Below, in pieces: positions 54,125 to 63,189 of a stretch of 64,000 bases of DNA. The stretch's first letter is position 1; the number at the start of each line of letters is the position of its first letter. Position numbers and translations under genes: made by a program. Origin of the DNA: CALOFP01 sp942492635 (GTDB taxonomy: Bacteria > UBP6 > UBA1177 > CALOFP01); NCBI GenBank assembly GCA_942492635.1, contig CALOFP010000003.1, positions 620,001-684,000 on the forward strand, given 5' to 3'. The notes beneath the pieces were generated by a model. It saw only the letters and a list, made by a program, of their open reading frames with translations, was not told the origin of the DNA and did not search any database.

Positions 54125-56673
54125 CTCTTTTCCATCTCCTCTTTTCTCTCGAACATACGGTTTTCAAGTATCAGTTTCATCCTGAGCATGGTGAATGGAT
54201 TTATCGATTCGACCTTGAAGTTCCTGCAGTAACCTATGAGACAGTCGGACCTGGGATTTTCATTGACAAACCTGTCGATCAAAATATCCACACTCTCCGC
54301 ACTGTAGGATTTATCCCTGTAGTGGAGAGTTATAGCCTTCTCCTCATTTACCGACATTCCCAGAATCGATTTCTTGTTCTGGAGCGATTCGAACTCGATG
54401 CTCGACTTCACATCCAGAAAGTAGTTTTCCCTCGTCGTATCGTACGAAACCATCTCAAAATCGATATCCTTTTTGACAAGAACCGAAAGGGAGTTGAGGA
54501 ATGTGAAAAGGCTCACCATGAACGGCCTGAAGTTTCTCCTGCCCAGCCGATATCCGCCGGCGTAGGATCCTGCGAAAAAAACGGCTATCTCACGAATTTC
54601 AGGACCCATGTAAAAAATCTGGGTACGCTGCTCCTTTCTTTGCTGAGTCATGTGCCTGTAGGGCTCCATTCCCTCCCCTACGTTGTCGACGGTGTAACGG
54701 GTCACCCCCCTGTCCCTTGTCGCGTCCAGAAGATCGGTAAAGTTGTCATACTCCGCATACTCGCCCTGAAGAATCAGGTTGAACCTTCCGTTCTCCCTTA
54801 TGATGAAGGGAAGCTCGATCTTCATCCGAAGAAGCCCTTCGATTCTGTTGAGAACCGGACGGTAGTAGGGGTCGTAGCACATGGAGATCCTGTAACCGTC
54901 CTCAGAAAGCGGCATCTGCTCCGCAAGCATAGAAAGAAGCGGGGAAACCTTGGCCTGCTCCCTGAAGTTGAATGTCTGTATCTGATTCAGATCCCGACTC
55001 TTAACGAAGAGGCTCATCTCGGTTATGAACGACTCCTCATCCTCGCCCACGTTGAGAATATCCTCCATGGAGCTGATGAAGTAGTAGTTACCCCTCTCCT
55101 TGCGCTCCTCTGTGTAGTTCATTCCGATGAAGACGGTTTCATCCGAGTTGTACCAGCTCTCGATATTGTTCCACAGTTTGCTGGCCCTCGACGTCACCCT
55201 TCCCGGCGCCGTGACGAATTTGACACCCTTTTTCCAGTCGATCCCGTTGACTACGGCGAAGAGAAACGTCTCCTCTATGCTGTCGCAGCGGTATACCGTT
55301 TCCGTTTTCCCGCGTCTTTCGTCCGACAGGGCCAGCTCCCACTCCCTTTCAACGCCCTCACGTCTGGTGACGATTACGGTTTCGTACTCGAAGGATGAAA
55401 ACCTGACGGGGTGAAAAAGCCGTTCCAGATAGCTATTTTCAAGATTGAAACGCTCCTCCTCCCTGCGGGAGAAACGGTAGAGAAACGGATCGCGTGTTTC
55501 ACGCAGCGCGCCGATCAGCTCCGTCATCACCCTCTTGAGGCGGCTCTCCTGGGAAAGGGATTTCCTGTACTCTTCGAGAGTATAGAAAAACGGTTCCTCC
55601 AGAAGGGGTTCAAGATGGGAGAGCTTCTCCAGAGAGACGATTCTGTCCATTCCCACGGTTGCCGAAAGCCTCTCCTCCCGCATTGTGAGGTAGAAACATC
55701 TGTCAACGACATCCAAAAGCTCTCCCTCGATCTCCTCCCGGAGCATCAGGTAGGCCGGAATCAGCGGAGAGTAGAAAAGCTCCGGAGTAAGAATGCTTTC
55801 GTCCATTCTCCTGTAGAAACTTCCCGGCTCGGAAGCCTCCCTTGTCAAAATGAAAAGATGAAGAAGAGACTCCATCAGGCTGCCGTCCTCGTTCCTCATG
55901 AAGTGGTCCATGAGAAAACGGGTGAAGGCATCGTGATCCGGAGTTTTCAAAAATGCGTAGATATCCGTGTAGAAAAAACATCCGTCAAAGGCGAATCTCT
56001 TTATCTTCTCCTGCCAGGCGTTTCCGATCGTGCTGAATCGGTAACCCTCGTAGCGGAAGAAGAGGTAGGGAAGCCCCAGAGGAATGAAGTGATTCATGAG
56101 AAGGAATGTAAAGGTATCCCGTCTGAATCCGGGGTATGGTCTTTCAGAAGAGCTTCTCACTATCTCTCCCGAACGGAGATCGACGAACGCGTAGTCGAAT
56201 CTCTTGTGAAAGATCACCCTCATCCAGTCCAGTATGGAACGCACCTTATCTTCGTAGATGTCCACGCTCTCCTTACTCTCCTTTCCCTCCATGAAAAAGA
56301 GAAATCCGGGTTCGTCGTGGTAATCCGAAAATACCGCAAGCTTGAAAAAGAGCTTTCCCGGCGTCAGGAACCTGTTGAGAAGTCCCTGCCTCTGGGCAAA
56401 TGGAAAGTTCTTCGAAAGAACACGCTCGCGCTTTCTCAAGGAGTGAATATCCGTCCCTGGAACATCAGCTCCCTGCACATATCCCGGCAGCCCCGGCAGA
56501 TTGTAGGCCAAGAGAAGATGAACGAGATCGATCGCTTCCCTTATCTCCTCACCTGCAAGCTTTCTTCGGACGTCGAAAAGCCGTTCCCAGCCTTTCAGGT
56601 TTTCAGAGACATACAGCCTGAAAACATCCAATTTTTCATTAGTTACGGGGCCCTTGAACATATCTGTCACCAT
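54121..56673 (-). CDS. Class I adenylate cyclase-like protein without recognisable catalytic motif
   Basis: 850 residues, the same length as E. coli CyaA (848), with no signal peptide. Local resemblance to CyaA is spread along the chain in the same order: LLLAYNLPGLPGYVQG near residue 50 (CyaA ...MPGYLDG), LLDVVDRCFYLTMREERLS near 330 (CyaA LDLVRRCFYLKVCEKLS) and FLFAVVNGIDWKKGVKFV near 475 (CyaA AWAWFNGL...). Where CyaA has the nucleotidyltransferase motif GS...S-D-L-D-I-W, this protein has LAVFSDYHDEPGFLFFME, with no Gly-Ser and no Asp-x-Asp. It is therefore probably not an active cyclase. It lies between fliW and the secreted gene in the flagellar operon. The homology call is from memory of CyaA and needs a profile search. 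Confidence 0.6.
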   Translation of the reverse strand: MVTDMFKGPVTNEKLDVFRLYVSENLKGWERLFDVRRKLAGEEIREAIDLVHLLLAYNLPGLPGYVQGADVPGTDIHSLRKRERVLSKNFPFAQRQGLLNRFLTPGKLFFKLAVFSDYHDEPGFLFFMEGKESKESVDIYEDKVRSILDWMRVIFHKRFDYAFVDLRSGEIVRSSSERPYPGFRRDTFTFLLMNHFIPLGLPYLFFRYEGYRFSTIGNAWQEKIKRFAFDGCFFYTDIYAFLKTPDHDAFTRFLMDHFMRNEDGSLMESLLHLFILTREASEPGSFYRRMDESILTPELFYSPLIPAYLMLREEIEGELLDVVDRCFYLTMREERLSATVGMDRIVSLEKLSHLEPLLEEPFFYTLEEYRKSLSQESRLKRVMTELIGALRETRDPFLYRFSRREEERFNLENSYLERLFHPVRFSSFEYETVIVTRREGVEREWELALSDERRGKTETVYRCDSIEETFLFAVVNGIDWKKGVKFVTAPGRVTSRASKLWNNIESWYNSDETVFIGMNYTEERKERGNYYFISSMEDILNVGEDEESFITEMSLFVKSRDLNQIQTFNFREQAKVSPLLSMLAEQMPLSEDGYRISMCYDPYYRPVLNRIEGLLRMKIELPFIIRENGRFNLILQGEYAEYDNFTDLLDATRDRGVTRYTVDNVGEGMEPYRHMTQQRKEQRTQIFYMGPEIREIAVFFAGSYAGGYRLGRRNFRPFMVSLFTFLNSLSVLVKKDIDFEMVSYDTTRENYFLDVKSSIEFESLQNKKSILGMSVNEEKAITLHYRDKSYSAESVDILIDRFVNENPRSDCLIGYCRNFKVESINPFTMLRMKLILENRMFERKEEMEKR

Positions 56674-56728
56674 CAAACAGTAATTAAGGCTGATATTTTA
56701 CTCAAACTGAACCTCAATTACAAACTTA

Positions 56729-57259
56729 TCACATAGAGGCAACCTTGCGATTGACGATGGCAGCCTCCTGCTCTTTTTTCTGCCTATCGTTTTTCTTTAA
56801 TTCCTGTTTGACGATGAGATCCTGATTCTTCTGCATCTCATCCAGGATGTTGCAGCGTGTGGTGTAGCTCGAGTTGTTCATCACGGTCTGCATTCCGAGC
56901 ATCTTCTTGTAGTTGACGATCAGAGGAGCAAGCAGGTTGGCTGTCATCAGTCTCGGATCCCCGTGTATGGAGACCAGTACCGCTATGACTATGTCGTCAA
57001 CGTTGCTTGTCTGAATGGGCGCCAGATCCTCGACAGTCAGCTCGACGTTGTAGTCGGGCTTGAATGTGTAGGGATCGATAACGACAAATGCCAGGTCGGG
57101 CTCATCGGCCGACTGAAGCCATTTGAAGGGACTGTCCTCGGCGTGATCGAGGATAAAGTAGTTAAAACTGTTCTGAAACCCGAGAATTCCCAGGGGCATG
57201 TGTATTATCTTGTCCCTCGGCACATCAAGTTCGCCGAATCGGCTTGTCTTAACCTTCAT
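56729..57259 (-). CDS. fliW: Flagellar assembly factor FliW
   Basis: FliW binds flagellin and CsrA and so ties flagellin translation to filament export. The 176 residues show the family pattern: FGELDVPRDKIIHMPLGILGF, a FILDHAEDSPFKWLQSADEPDLAFVVIDP core and MTANLLAPLIVN. The last about 35 residues are a charged extension (KKNDRQKKEQEAAI). It starts 9 bp after csrA, the usual partner arrangement. Confidence 0.95.
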   Translation of the reverse strand: MKVKTSRFGELDVPRDKIIHMPLGILGFQNSFNYFILDHAEDSPFKWLQSADEPDLAFVVIDPYTFKPDYNVELTVEDLAPIQTSNVDDIVIAVLVSIHGDPRLMTANLLAPLIVNYKKMLGMQTVMNNSSYTTRCNILDEMQKNQDLIVKQELKKNDRQKKEQEAAIVNRKVASM

Positions 57260-57268
57260 GGTTGCCTC

Positions 57269-57511
57269 CTATAAATTTCCTTTCTGTACGTTCTTGAAAA
57301 GGGCGGAAAGTTCGTCCATGGATACGTTCGCGTCGGCCGAAACACGGTTCTCCTCCATGATTCTCTCGTAGAGCTCTCCCCTGTACACTGGGAACTCCAT
57401 CGGGGCGTCGACCCCTATACGAACCTGCTTTCCCTTGATCTCTTTGACAACGATCATCACGTCCTTTCCGACGTAGATCGACTCTCCAACCTTCCTGGTC
57501 AATGTCAACAT
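57269..57511 (-). CDS. csrA: Carbon storage/translation regulator CsrA
   Basis: An RNA-binding regulator that blocks translation at GGA-containing leaders, commonly that of flagellin mRNA. MLTLTRKVGESIYVG and the RIGVDAPMEFPVYRGELYERI segment (with the conserved Arg of the RNA-binding strand) are typical. It has 80 residues, about 20 more than the E. coli form. It stands in the flagellar operon with fliW directly after it, so flagellin control by the CsrA-FliW-flagellin partner switch is expected. Confidence 0.96.
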   Translation of the reverse strand: MLTLTRKVGESIYVGKDVMIVVKEIKGKQVRIGVDAPMEFPVYRGELYERIMEENRVSADANVSMDELSALFKNVQKGNL

Positions 57512-57538
57512 AGTACCCTCCCTGGTCTATGCATTAGG

Positions 57539-58429
57539 TTACTTCAAATAGGAGAGCAGACTGAGCCCCAGCACCTCTGCGGTCGTGGCCATAGTCGTCT
57601 CCAGCGTTGTCTTCATGTTCTTGAAATCCGTCAGGGCCTTGGAAACATCCAGATCCTCGAGCGCGGATTTCCTTATCTTGCTCTGCAGTTCGTTTGTCTT
57701 GAGCACGGCGTCGCTGAGCTCAACCTCCTTTATGAGGCTTCCCGTCTCGCTCATAACGGCACTCACCTGCTCCAGGGAGGCGTCGAGCTCGTCGATCCTG
57801 TCCTGGATGGCCTCCGTGTCGTCCGCGAGAAGAGCCTCGGCGAGAGTCGTAAGGGTCGTAAAAACGTTGGTTCCCCCTCCGACCGTGCCCGTTAGAATGC
57901 GGCTCCCGGGAAATGCGACCTGCTTGGTGAGTCCTGGACTCAGTTCAAGCAGCCTCTCGGCGTCGTCACCACGGTAGGTTCCGTCGGACAGGAAAGGCTC
58001 CCGTCCCGTTCGGTAACCTCCGAAAAGGTGGTATCCGTCGATTTCCGTATTTCCAGCCGCAACAATATCCTCCATCGCCTTTACGACCTGATCCCGCGCA
58101 TCCCTTCTGTCATCGGTGGCGGTCGTGTCGTTGGCCATCCGGAGCGTAAGGGTCTTCACGGCGTCCAGGGTCTCGTGAATAGTCCGGAGCGCGTTCTCGC
58201 CACCCTCAAGCTGGCTTCTCGCCTCACCGATATTCTTCTCCCAGCAGCCGGTCTCCTGAAGAAGCCGGTCCTCATGCATGATCCTGCGCTTTGCAACCGG
58301 ATCGTCGCTGGGATTCTCGACCTCCTTCTCGGTGTTGATCTTGTGATGGAGCTCGTTAAGCCTCGTGCTGTTGCCCATCATGTAACTCTGACCGCCGAGA
58401 TAAACCTGATGAGAGCTTACCCTGAACAT
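57539..58429 (-). CDS. flgL: Hook-filament junction protein FlgL (HAP3)
   Basis: 296 residues with flagellin-like ends: RVSSHQVYLGGQSYMMGNSTRLNELHHKI and KINTEKEVENPSDDPVAKRRI at the N-terminus, DGYHLFGGYRTGREPF in the middle, and a C-terminal helix (LTDFKNMKTTLETTMATTAEVLGLSLLSYL). It joins hook and filament with FlgK, whose gene ends nine bases upstream. Confidence 0.92.
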   Translation of the reverse strand: MFRVSSHQVYLGGQSYMMGNSTRLNELHHKINTEKEVENPSDDPVAKRRIMHEDRLLQETGCWEKNIGEARSQLEGGENALRTIHETLDAVKTLTLRMANDTTATDDRRDARDQVVKAMEDIVAAGNTEIDGYHLFGGYRTGREPFLSDGTYRGDDAERLLELSPGLTKQVAFPGSRILTGTVGGGTNVFTTLTTLAEALLADDTEAIQDRIDELDASLEQVSAVMSETGSLIKEVELSDAVLKTNELQSKIRKSALEDLDVSKALTDFKNMKTTLETTMATTAEVLGLSLLSYLK

Positions 58430-58438
58430 CTGTTCCCC

Positions 58439-59911
58439 CTATCGTTTCAGATTCAAAATTGTTTCTAGCATGTCGTCCGCCGTCTGTATTACGCGGCTTG
58501 ATGCCTCATAGGCCTTCTTAAACCTGTTGAGGTCTATCAGCTCCTCGTCCATGTTCACACCCACAAGCGTCTCCCTGAAATTCTCAAGCTGAGTCGCCTC
58601 CTTGGTCGAAAACTCCAAACTCGATTTGCTCTTCACCACATCGTGCCCCACGTTGCCTACCGTATTCTGATAGTGGCTTGTGAGAGTTTCGCTGGATCCC
58701 GCGAAGAATCCCTCGACAGTGGCAAGGCCCGTCATCGTTATGGCGTTTCTGTTGTCACCCTGTGCACTGTGGTAGTTCTGGCTCTGCGAAACCGCAATTC
58801 GCATCGGATCATTCAAAATATCCATATGAACGGTAATCGTCGAGGCGTCTATGGGATCACCAACAATAAGTGTGTCGAAAAAGTCACCTCCGCCGAGCAC
58901 CTGTGCGGCATCGTCCGGGGGCGCCGGTGAAGCGGGATCGTGAACCAGCGTGTATGAGCCGTCCGGATTTGTGGCGTTGTTGTGAATCCTGTTCACCTCA
59001 GTGGCCATGGTTGTGGCCAGGGAATCTACCCTGTCCTTGTATCCTTCGATGACGGTATCCCTGACTTCAATGATACCCGCCAGTTCACCCTTCCCGAGCT
59101 CATCCGTTACGTCGACGAAGGTTCCGTCCGCCCTCTCCACCCTGATGCGGGTCAGAGCGTCGTCCGATACGGCCAGCCTGTACGCCTTCTTCCCCGAAAC
59201 AAGCGGTTCTCCGTGATCTATCGCAACGTTGAGAAAACCCCTGTTGTCGGTGTATGTCTTGACCTCGACAATTTTGGAGAGCTCCCGCACCTTCTGCTCC
59301 TGACGGTCTCTCAGATCGTTCGCCTGATCTCCCTTGAACTCCTGAATGGCGATCTCCCTGTTGAGATCGGCAATCTCCTGACTCAGAATGTTCACCTTCT
59401 TGACCATCCCGTCTATCTCCGGATTCATTTCGCTCTGAAGATCCTCCAGGTCACCCTTGACCCTGTGGAAACGGTCGGTAAGACTTACGGCCCTCCTTCT
59501 CATGTTTTCACGAAGGGCAAGATCGTCCGGTCTCTCCGAAAGGAGCTTGAATCCGTCGAAAAAATTCACCATCGCACTCTGGATATCCGCCTGTGTGGAA
59601 TCGGAAAAGATGGCCTCGGCGCTCTTGAGCGCCTTGTAGCTGCGCTCGTTGAAACCCAGTTCCGCCTGATTGTCAACCATTTGACGATGTATGTAGCGGC
59701 TATCCAGTCGATCCACAGTCAAAACATCGACACCCTGCCCGATCTGTCCCGGTCTTCTCATCATGGGATCCCTGGCCTCGAGTATTGCCCGCTGCCTGGA
59801 GTAGCCCGGAGTATTGACGTTGGCGATGTTGTGACTCACCGTCTTTATGGCGTACTGGGATGTGGCGAGCCCGCTTTTTCCTGTATTGAGGACGGTCCAG
59901 AGTCCAACCAT
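58439..59911 (-). CDS. flgK: Hook-associated protein FlgK (HAP1)
   Basis: The ATG at 59911 overlaps the flgN stop (TGATG) and has GGGAGG upstream, which I prefer to the GTG one codon earlier. The 490 residues show SQYAIKTVSHNIANVNTPGYSRQRA (the rod/hook N-terminal signature), NDLRDRQEQKVRELSKIVEV, and the closing LVGVNMDEELIDLNRFKKAYEASSRVI. It forms the first ring of the hook-filament junction and is exported by the flagellar type III system. Confidence 0.94.
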   Translation of the reverse strand: MVGLWTVLNTGKSGLATSQYAIKTVSHNIANVNTPGYSRQRAILEARDPMMRRPGQIGQGVDVLTVDRLDSRYIHRQMVDNQAELGFNERSYKALKSAEAIFSDSTQADIQSAMVNFFDGFKLLSERPDDLALRENMRRRAVSLTDRFHRVKGDLEDLQSEMNPEIDGMVKKVNILSQEIADLNREIAIQEFKGDQANDLRDRQEQKVRELSKIVEVKTYTDNRGFLNVAIDHGEPLVSGKKAYRLAVSDDALTRIRVERADGTFVDVTDELGKGELAGIIEVRDTVIEGYKDRVDSLATTMATEVNRIHNNATNPDGSYTLVHDPASPAPPDDAAQVLGGGDFFDTLIVGDPIDASTITVHMDILNDPMRIAVSQSQNYHSAQGDNRNAITMTGLATVEGFFAGSSETLTSHYQNTVGNVGHDVVKSKSSLEFSTKEATQLENFRETLVGVNMDEELIDLNRFKKAYEASSRVIQTADDMLETILNLKR

Positions 59912-60414
59912 CACACCCTCCCGGCCAGTATGGCGCCCCTCCGGACACCCATTTTCTCCCGGCCCTCTTTTCCGTATCCGGTAACCTTCTTGACGACTCC
60001 CGTAACGCTCCTGACCGTTCCGTCTATGGTCCTGAGGGCGTGATCTATGAGCCTCTGGTTTTCCCTTCCTATCTCACGAGTCTCGCTTGCAAGGGATTCC
60101 ATTTCATCAAGAATCTCCTCTATCATCGATCTTCTCTTATCGTTTCTCATCATCTGGAGTATGAATGCCATGTCGATCTTGACGCTTTTGCCGAACATCT
60201 CGCTTGAGATCCCCTCCAGAAGCACCCTTTTCTTTTCGTGGCACACCTTCGTGCTCTCGATACGTTTCACCTTCTCGCTGTTGATGGAGAGAAGCTTCTC
60301 CATATCGCAGGCCACCAGAGCCTCCGACTCCTCGATAAAGAGTCTGCGAAGCAGTCTCAGCTCCCCCCTCTCCTCGAGAAGTATCTCAACAATCCGTTCG
60401 GGTATGTTGCGCAT
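59911..60414 (-). CDS. flgN: FlgN-family export chaperone
   Basis: A helical 167-residue chaperone for FlgK and FlgL. The sequence (RIVEILLEERGELRLLRRLF, IESTKVCHEKKRVLLEGIS, MESLASETREIGRENQRLI) is the FlgN antiparallel helix pattern, though family similarity is weak and position supports the call. The start is the ATG in TGATG at the flgM stop, with GGAGGTGA upstream. It lies between flgM and flgK as in many flagellar clusters. Confidence 0.85.
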   Translation of the reverse strand: MRNIPERIVEILLEERGELRLLRRLFIEESEALVACDMEKLLSINSEKVKRIESTKVCHEKKRVLLEGISSEMFGKSVKIDMAFILQMMRNDKRRSMIEEILDEMESLASETREIGRENQRLIDHALRTIDGTVRSVTGVVKKVTGYGKEGREKMGVRRGAILAGRV

Positions 60415-60725
60415 CACAGATCACCTCCCTCGATCACCTGTACGAGCCTTTCCGCCAGGGCGTTCCTGTCCACCCTGTACTCACCCTTTCCGACGAGGTT
60501 GCGGTAAAACTCAACACGATTCATGTCGAGTTCGTCCAATTCATCCTTCAGCTTCTTCAGATGGTCAAGAAGCTCCGCCTCCTTTGAGATCGAAAGAACT
60601 TTCGAACCGTCCACGGTTCGTCCGTTAATCTTTTTCTTCTCTTCTGTCTCTCCGAGACCTTCAGCCCTCGACTGCTTCGTATTTCTTACAAGCAGTTCGT
60701 TTACTACGCCCTTGTCCACCTTCAT
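60414..60725 (-). CDS. flgM: Anti-sigma-28 factor FlgM
   Basis: FlgM holds FliA (sigma-28) inactive until it is exported through the finished hook. The C-terminal half, FYRNLVGKGEYRVDRNALAERLVQVI, matches the sigma-binding region of the family (GEY-x-VD...AERL). The start at 60725 is preferred because a GGAGG box stands five bases upstream; a GTG at 60740 overlaps the flgJ stop. The product is 103 residues. Confidence 0.88.
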   Translation of the reverse strand: MKVDKGVVNELLVRNTKQSRAEGLGETEEKKKINGRTVDGSKVLSISKEAELLDHLKKLKDELDELDMNRVEFYRNLVGKGEYRVDRNALAERLVQVIEGGDL

Positions 60726-60736
60726 GACAGCCTCCG

Positions 60737-61423
60737 TCACTGAAACCTGTACAACTTACCCGGATCGACCGCCTTGCCCTCTCCGTCCCTCACCTCGAAG
60801 TGGAGGTGGGGACCCGTGGAGCGCCCGGTCGAGCCCACAGTTCCGAGGGATGCGCCGGCTTCCACCGTCTGGCCTTCCCTCACATTCACATCTCTTAAAT
60901 GAGCGAAAAGATAAACCTTTTCATCTTCGCCACGTACTTTAATGCAATTACCGTACCCGTTCTGCTCCCCGGCGAAAATAATTTCTCCCTCGACGGGTGA
61001 TCTGACCCCCGAGCCCTCGGGCGCCGCCAGGTCTATTCCGTAGTGAAATCGCTTTGTTCCGGTAAACGGATCGCTTCTGAAACCGAAGGGCGAACTGATG
61101 CGAAAATTTCCATCCACAACCTTCGTATTCATCACTTCACTCCTCGAAAGATCCCTGTACTGATCCACAATCGAGCGGGCGAGGCCCATTCCTCCGGCCG
61201 CAGCCATCTCCTCGGCCATAGCCGTCCTGTGCATCGACTTGTAGAGATCCATCGCCCTGCTCTCTCCAAAAAGAAGCCTGTCTCCGTCGTTCTCCTCCGG
61301 CATCGCCTCCTTCAATAGCTTTTCGATGAAGATCGCCTCGAAACCCTCGGCCGCCTCCTGAAGCTTCTTCTGCCTCTGGAGATCCGCGGGCTGCCGGATC
61401 GTTCCGGGAGCTGAAATTCTCAT
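60737..61423 (-). CDS. flgJ: FlgJ-type rod-binding protein fused to M23 peptidase domain
   Basis: 228 residues. Residues about 18-95 are the FlgJ rod-binding domain (LQEAAEGFEAIFIEKLLKEA, ARSIVDQYRDL). Residues about 115-228 are a LytM/M23 zinc endopeptidase (FHYGIDLAAPEGSGVRSPV, GYGNCIKVRG, then GPHLHFEVRDG) with the zinc ligands H-x3-D and H-x-H present. In E. coli-type FlgJ the second domain is a glucosaminidase; here a peptide-cleaving domain would open the peptidoglycan for the rod. It has no signal peptide, so it is exported by the flagellar system. The ATG overlaps the flgI stop (TGATG). Confidence 0.92.
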   Translation of the reverse strand: MRISAPGTIRQPADLQRQKKLQEAAEGFEAIFIEKLLKEAMPEENDGDRLLFGESRAMDLYKSMHRTAMAEEMAAAGGMGLARSIVDQYRDLSRSEVMNTKVVDGNFRISSPFGFRSDPFTGTKRFHYGIDLAAPEGSGVRSPVEGEIIFAGEQNGYGNCIKVRGEDEKVYLFAHLRDVNVREGQTVEAGASLGTVGSTGRSTGPHLHFEVRDGEGKAVDPGKLYRFQ

Positions 61424-62487
61424 CACATCACCTCGATTTCCGCATCTATGGCGCCCGCCTTCTTGAGCGCCTGGATAATTCCGATAAGATCCCTCGGAGT
61501 CACACCCAGAGAGTTGAGCCCCTCCACAAGGTCGCTTATCTTTCCGCCCTTCATCATGGTGAGACGCCGTTTCTCCTCCTCTATCTCGGTAGTCTGCCGC
61601 TCACCCGTCACAGTCTTTCCGCCGCTGAACGGACCGGGCTGTGAAACGTAGGGATCACTTTTAACCGTGATAGTGAGGTTTCCGTGAGAGATGGCCGTCT
61701 CCCTCACGACGATGTCGCCGCCCATGACCACGGTTCCCGTCCGCTCGTTGAGAACGATGACCGCACGCCTGTCCGGAGTGACCTGAATCTGTTCCAGGAA
61801 GGCGACCATCTTTATGGGGTCGAAACCCTCCATCATGCCCACACGGATCTCCCTTCCGTCCAGGGATGTGGCAAGCTTCTTTGCAAAGTAGCGGTTTATG
61901 GAATCGGTAACCTTGAAAGCCGTCGTGAAATCAGCCTTTTTGAGCATAAGCGTTATCGTTCCGTTCTTGACGAAGGGAGTCGAGAGACTGCGCTCCACAA
62001 TTCCGCCCTCGGGAACTCGACCCGTAGTCAGATGGTTCTTCGTCTTTCCGCCCGCACCGTATCCGCCGACACTGATCTCACCCTGGCCGACAACGTAAAC
62101 CCTTCCGTCGGGACCCTTGAGAGGAGTCATGAGGAGAGTTCCGCCGCTCAGACTCTTGGCGTCTCCAAGGGAGCTGACGTTTATATCAACCTTGGCGCCC
62201 GCCTCGGCAAACGGAGGAAGCGATGCAGTAACCATGACCGCGGCGGCATTTTTCACCTTGAGCCTCGCAGGATTAACCTTGACGCCCATCTGGCTGAGCA
62301 TGTTGGATATGGACTGGATGGTGAAGAGAGCACCCTGCCCGTCACCCGTTCCCGCAAGACCCACGACAATTCCGTAGCCCACAAGCTGCTGACTACGAAC
62401 GCCCTTGATGTCCACAAGGTTTTTGAGCCGTGTTCCCCCGAAGAGGGTTACTGGGATGAGAATAAGCAGTAAAAGAATCCGTCTCAT
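61423..62487 (-). CDS. flgI: Flagellar P-ring protein FlgI
   Basis: A periplasmic ring protein around the rod in the peptidoglycan layer. The 354 residues have a signal peptide (MRRILLLLILIPVTLFG), then RLKNLVDIKGVRSQQLVGYGIVVGLAGTGDG, the family hallmark. KNAAAVMVTASLPPFAEAGAKVDI and the C-terminal LVEGLNSLGVTPRDLIGIIQALKKAGAI follow. An AGGAGG-like site precedes the ATG, nine bases after flgH. Confidence 0.96.
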   Translation of the reverse strand: MRRILLLLILIPVTLFGGTRLKNLVDIKGVRSQQLVGYGIVVGLAGTGDGQGALFTIQSISNMLSQMGVKVNPARLKVKNAAAVMVTASLPPFAEAGAKVDINVSSLGDAKSLSGGTLLMTPLKGPDGRVYVVGQGEISVGGYGAGGKTKNHLTTGRVPEGGIVERSLSTPFVKNGTITLMLKKADFTTAFKVTDSINRYFAKKLATSLDGREIRVGMMEGFDPIKMVAFLEQIQVTPDRRAVIVLNERTGTVVMGGDIVVRETAISHGNLTITVKSDPYVSQPGPFSGGKTVTGERQTTEIEEEKRRLTMMKGGKISDLVEGLNSLGVTPRDLIGIIQALKKAGAIDAEIEVM

Positions 62488-62496
62488 AAACTCCTC

Positions 62497-63189
62497 CTAA
62501 AAGGGCCATATCCAGTCGAGGGCTCTCGAAAGGAAACCCGGACTCTGCTTGTCCGAAACCGTTCCCCTTCCCGCAAACTCGACCTGAAGCTCGGCGATGC
62601 GATCGCTTCGCACGCGATTGTCGTTACTTATGTCCTCGGGCCTTATGATTCCCGAAAGGTAGAGATGCTGCTCCTCACCGTTGACCAGAGTCACCTTCTC
62701 ACCCTCGATGAAGAGGTTTCCGCTCCTGAAAACCCTCTTGACCACGACCGTTATGGTTGCGTCGATGGTTTCCGCCCTCGAAGTGTCGCCGGCTCCCTCG
62801 AAATCGTTCTTGGAAGAGGTAGCGACCAGACTCGAAGCGTTCATATCCTTGTGCTTCGCAACGAACTGCTCCCAGAGCCCGAAACCGTTTGTCAGGCCAA
62901 AGCTTGCCTCGCTGCTTCTTCCGAGCTTTGTGTCGGCCTTCTTCTGGGCCTTGTCCGACTCGTCGATGGTGACGAGAATGATGTCGTTTATCTTGTGTGC
63001 CTTCTTCTCCGAGAACATCGAGGTGTTTGAAGCCCGCTCGCTCCAGAGACTTCCCTCGCTGAGATTCTCCTCGTTGGTTTCAACCTCGATCTCGTCGAGT
63101 TTCCTCTCCTTCCTGTTGTAGTAGGAAATACGCTTTACGCAGCTCGGCAGAAGAAGAACCATGAGAATCATTATCGTGACGCTTCTCAT
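62497..63189 (-). CDS. flgH: Flagellar L-ring lipoprotein FlgH
   Basis: The outer-membrane ring of the basal body. The 230 residues have lipobox LPSC (Cys17), then SLWSERASNTSMFSEKKAHKINDIILVTIDE, the family core. VKRVFRSGNLFIEGEKVTLVNGEEQHLYLSGIIRPEDI and the final GRGTVSDKQSPGFLSRALDWIWPF follow. It overlaps flgA by 4 bp. Its presence shows an outer membrane. Confidence 0.96.
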   Translation of the reverse strand: MRSVTIMILMVLLLPSCVKRISYYNRKERKLDEIEVETNEENLSEGSLWSERASNTSMFSEKKAHKINDIILVTIDESDKAQKKADTKLGRSSEASFGLTNGFGLWEQFVAKHKDMNASSLVATSSKNDFEGAGDTSRAETIDATITVVVKRVFRSGNLFIEGEKVTLVNGEEQHLYLSGIIRPEDISNDNRVRSDRIAELQVEFAGRGTVSDKQSPGFLSRALDWIWPF

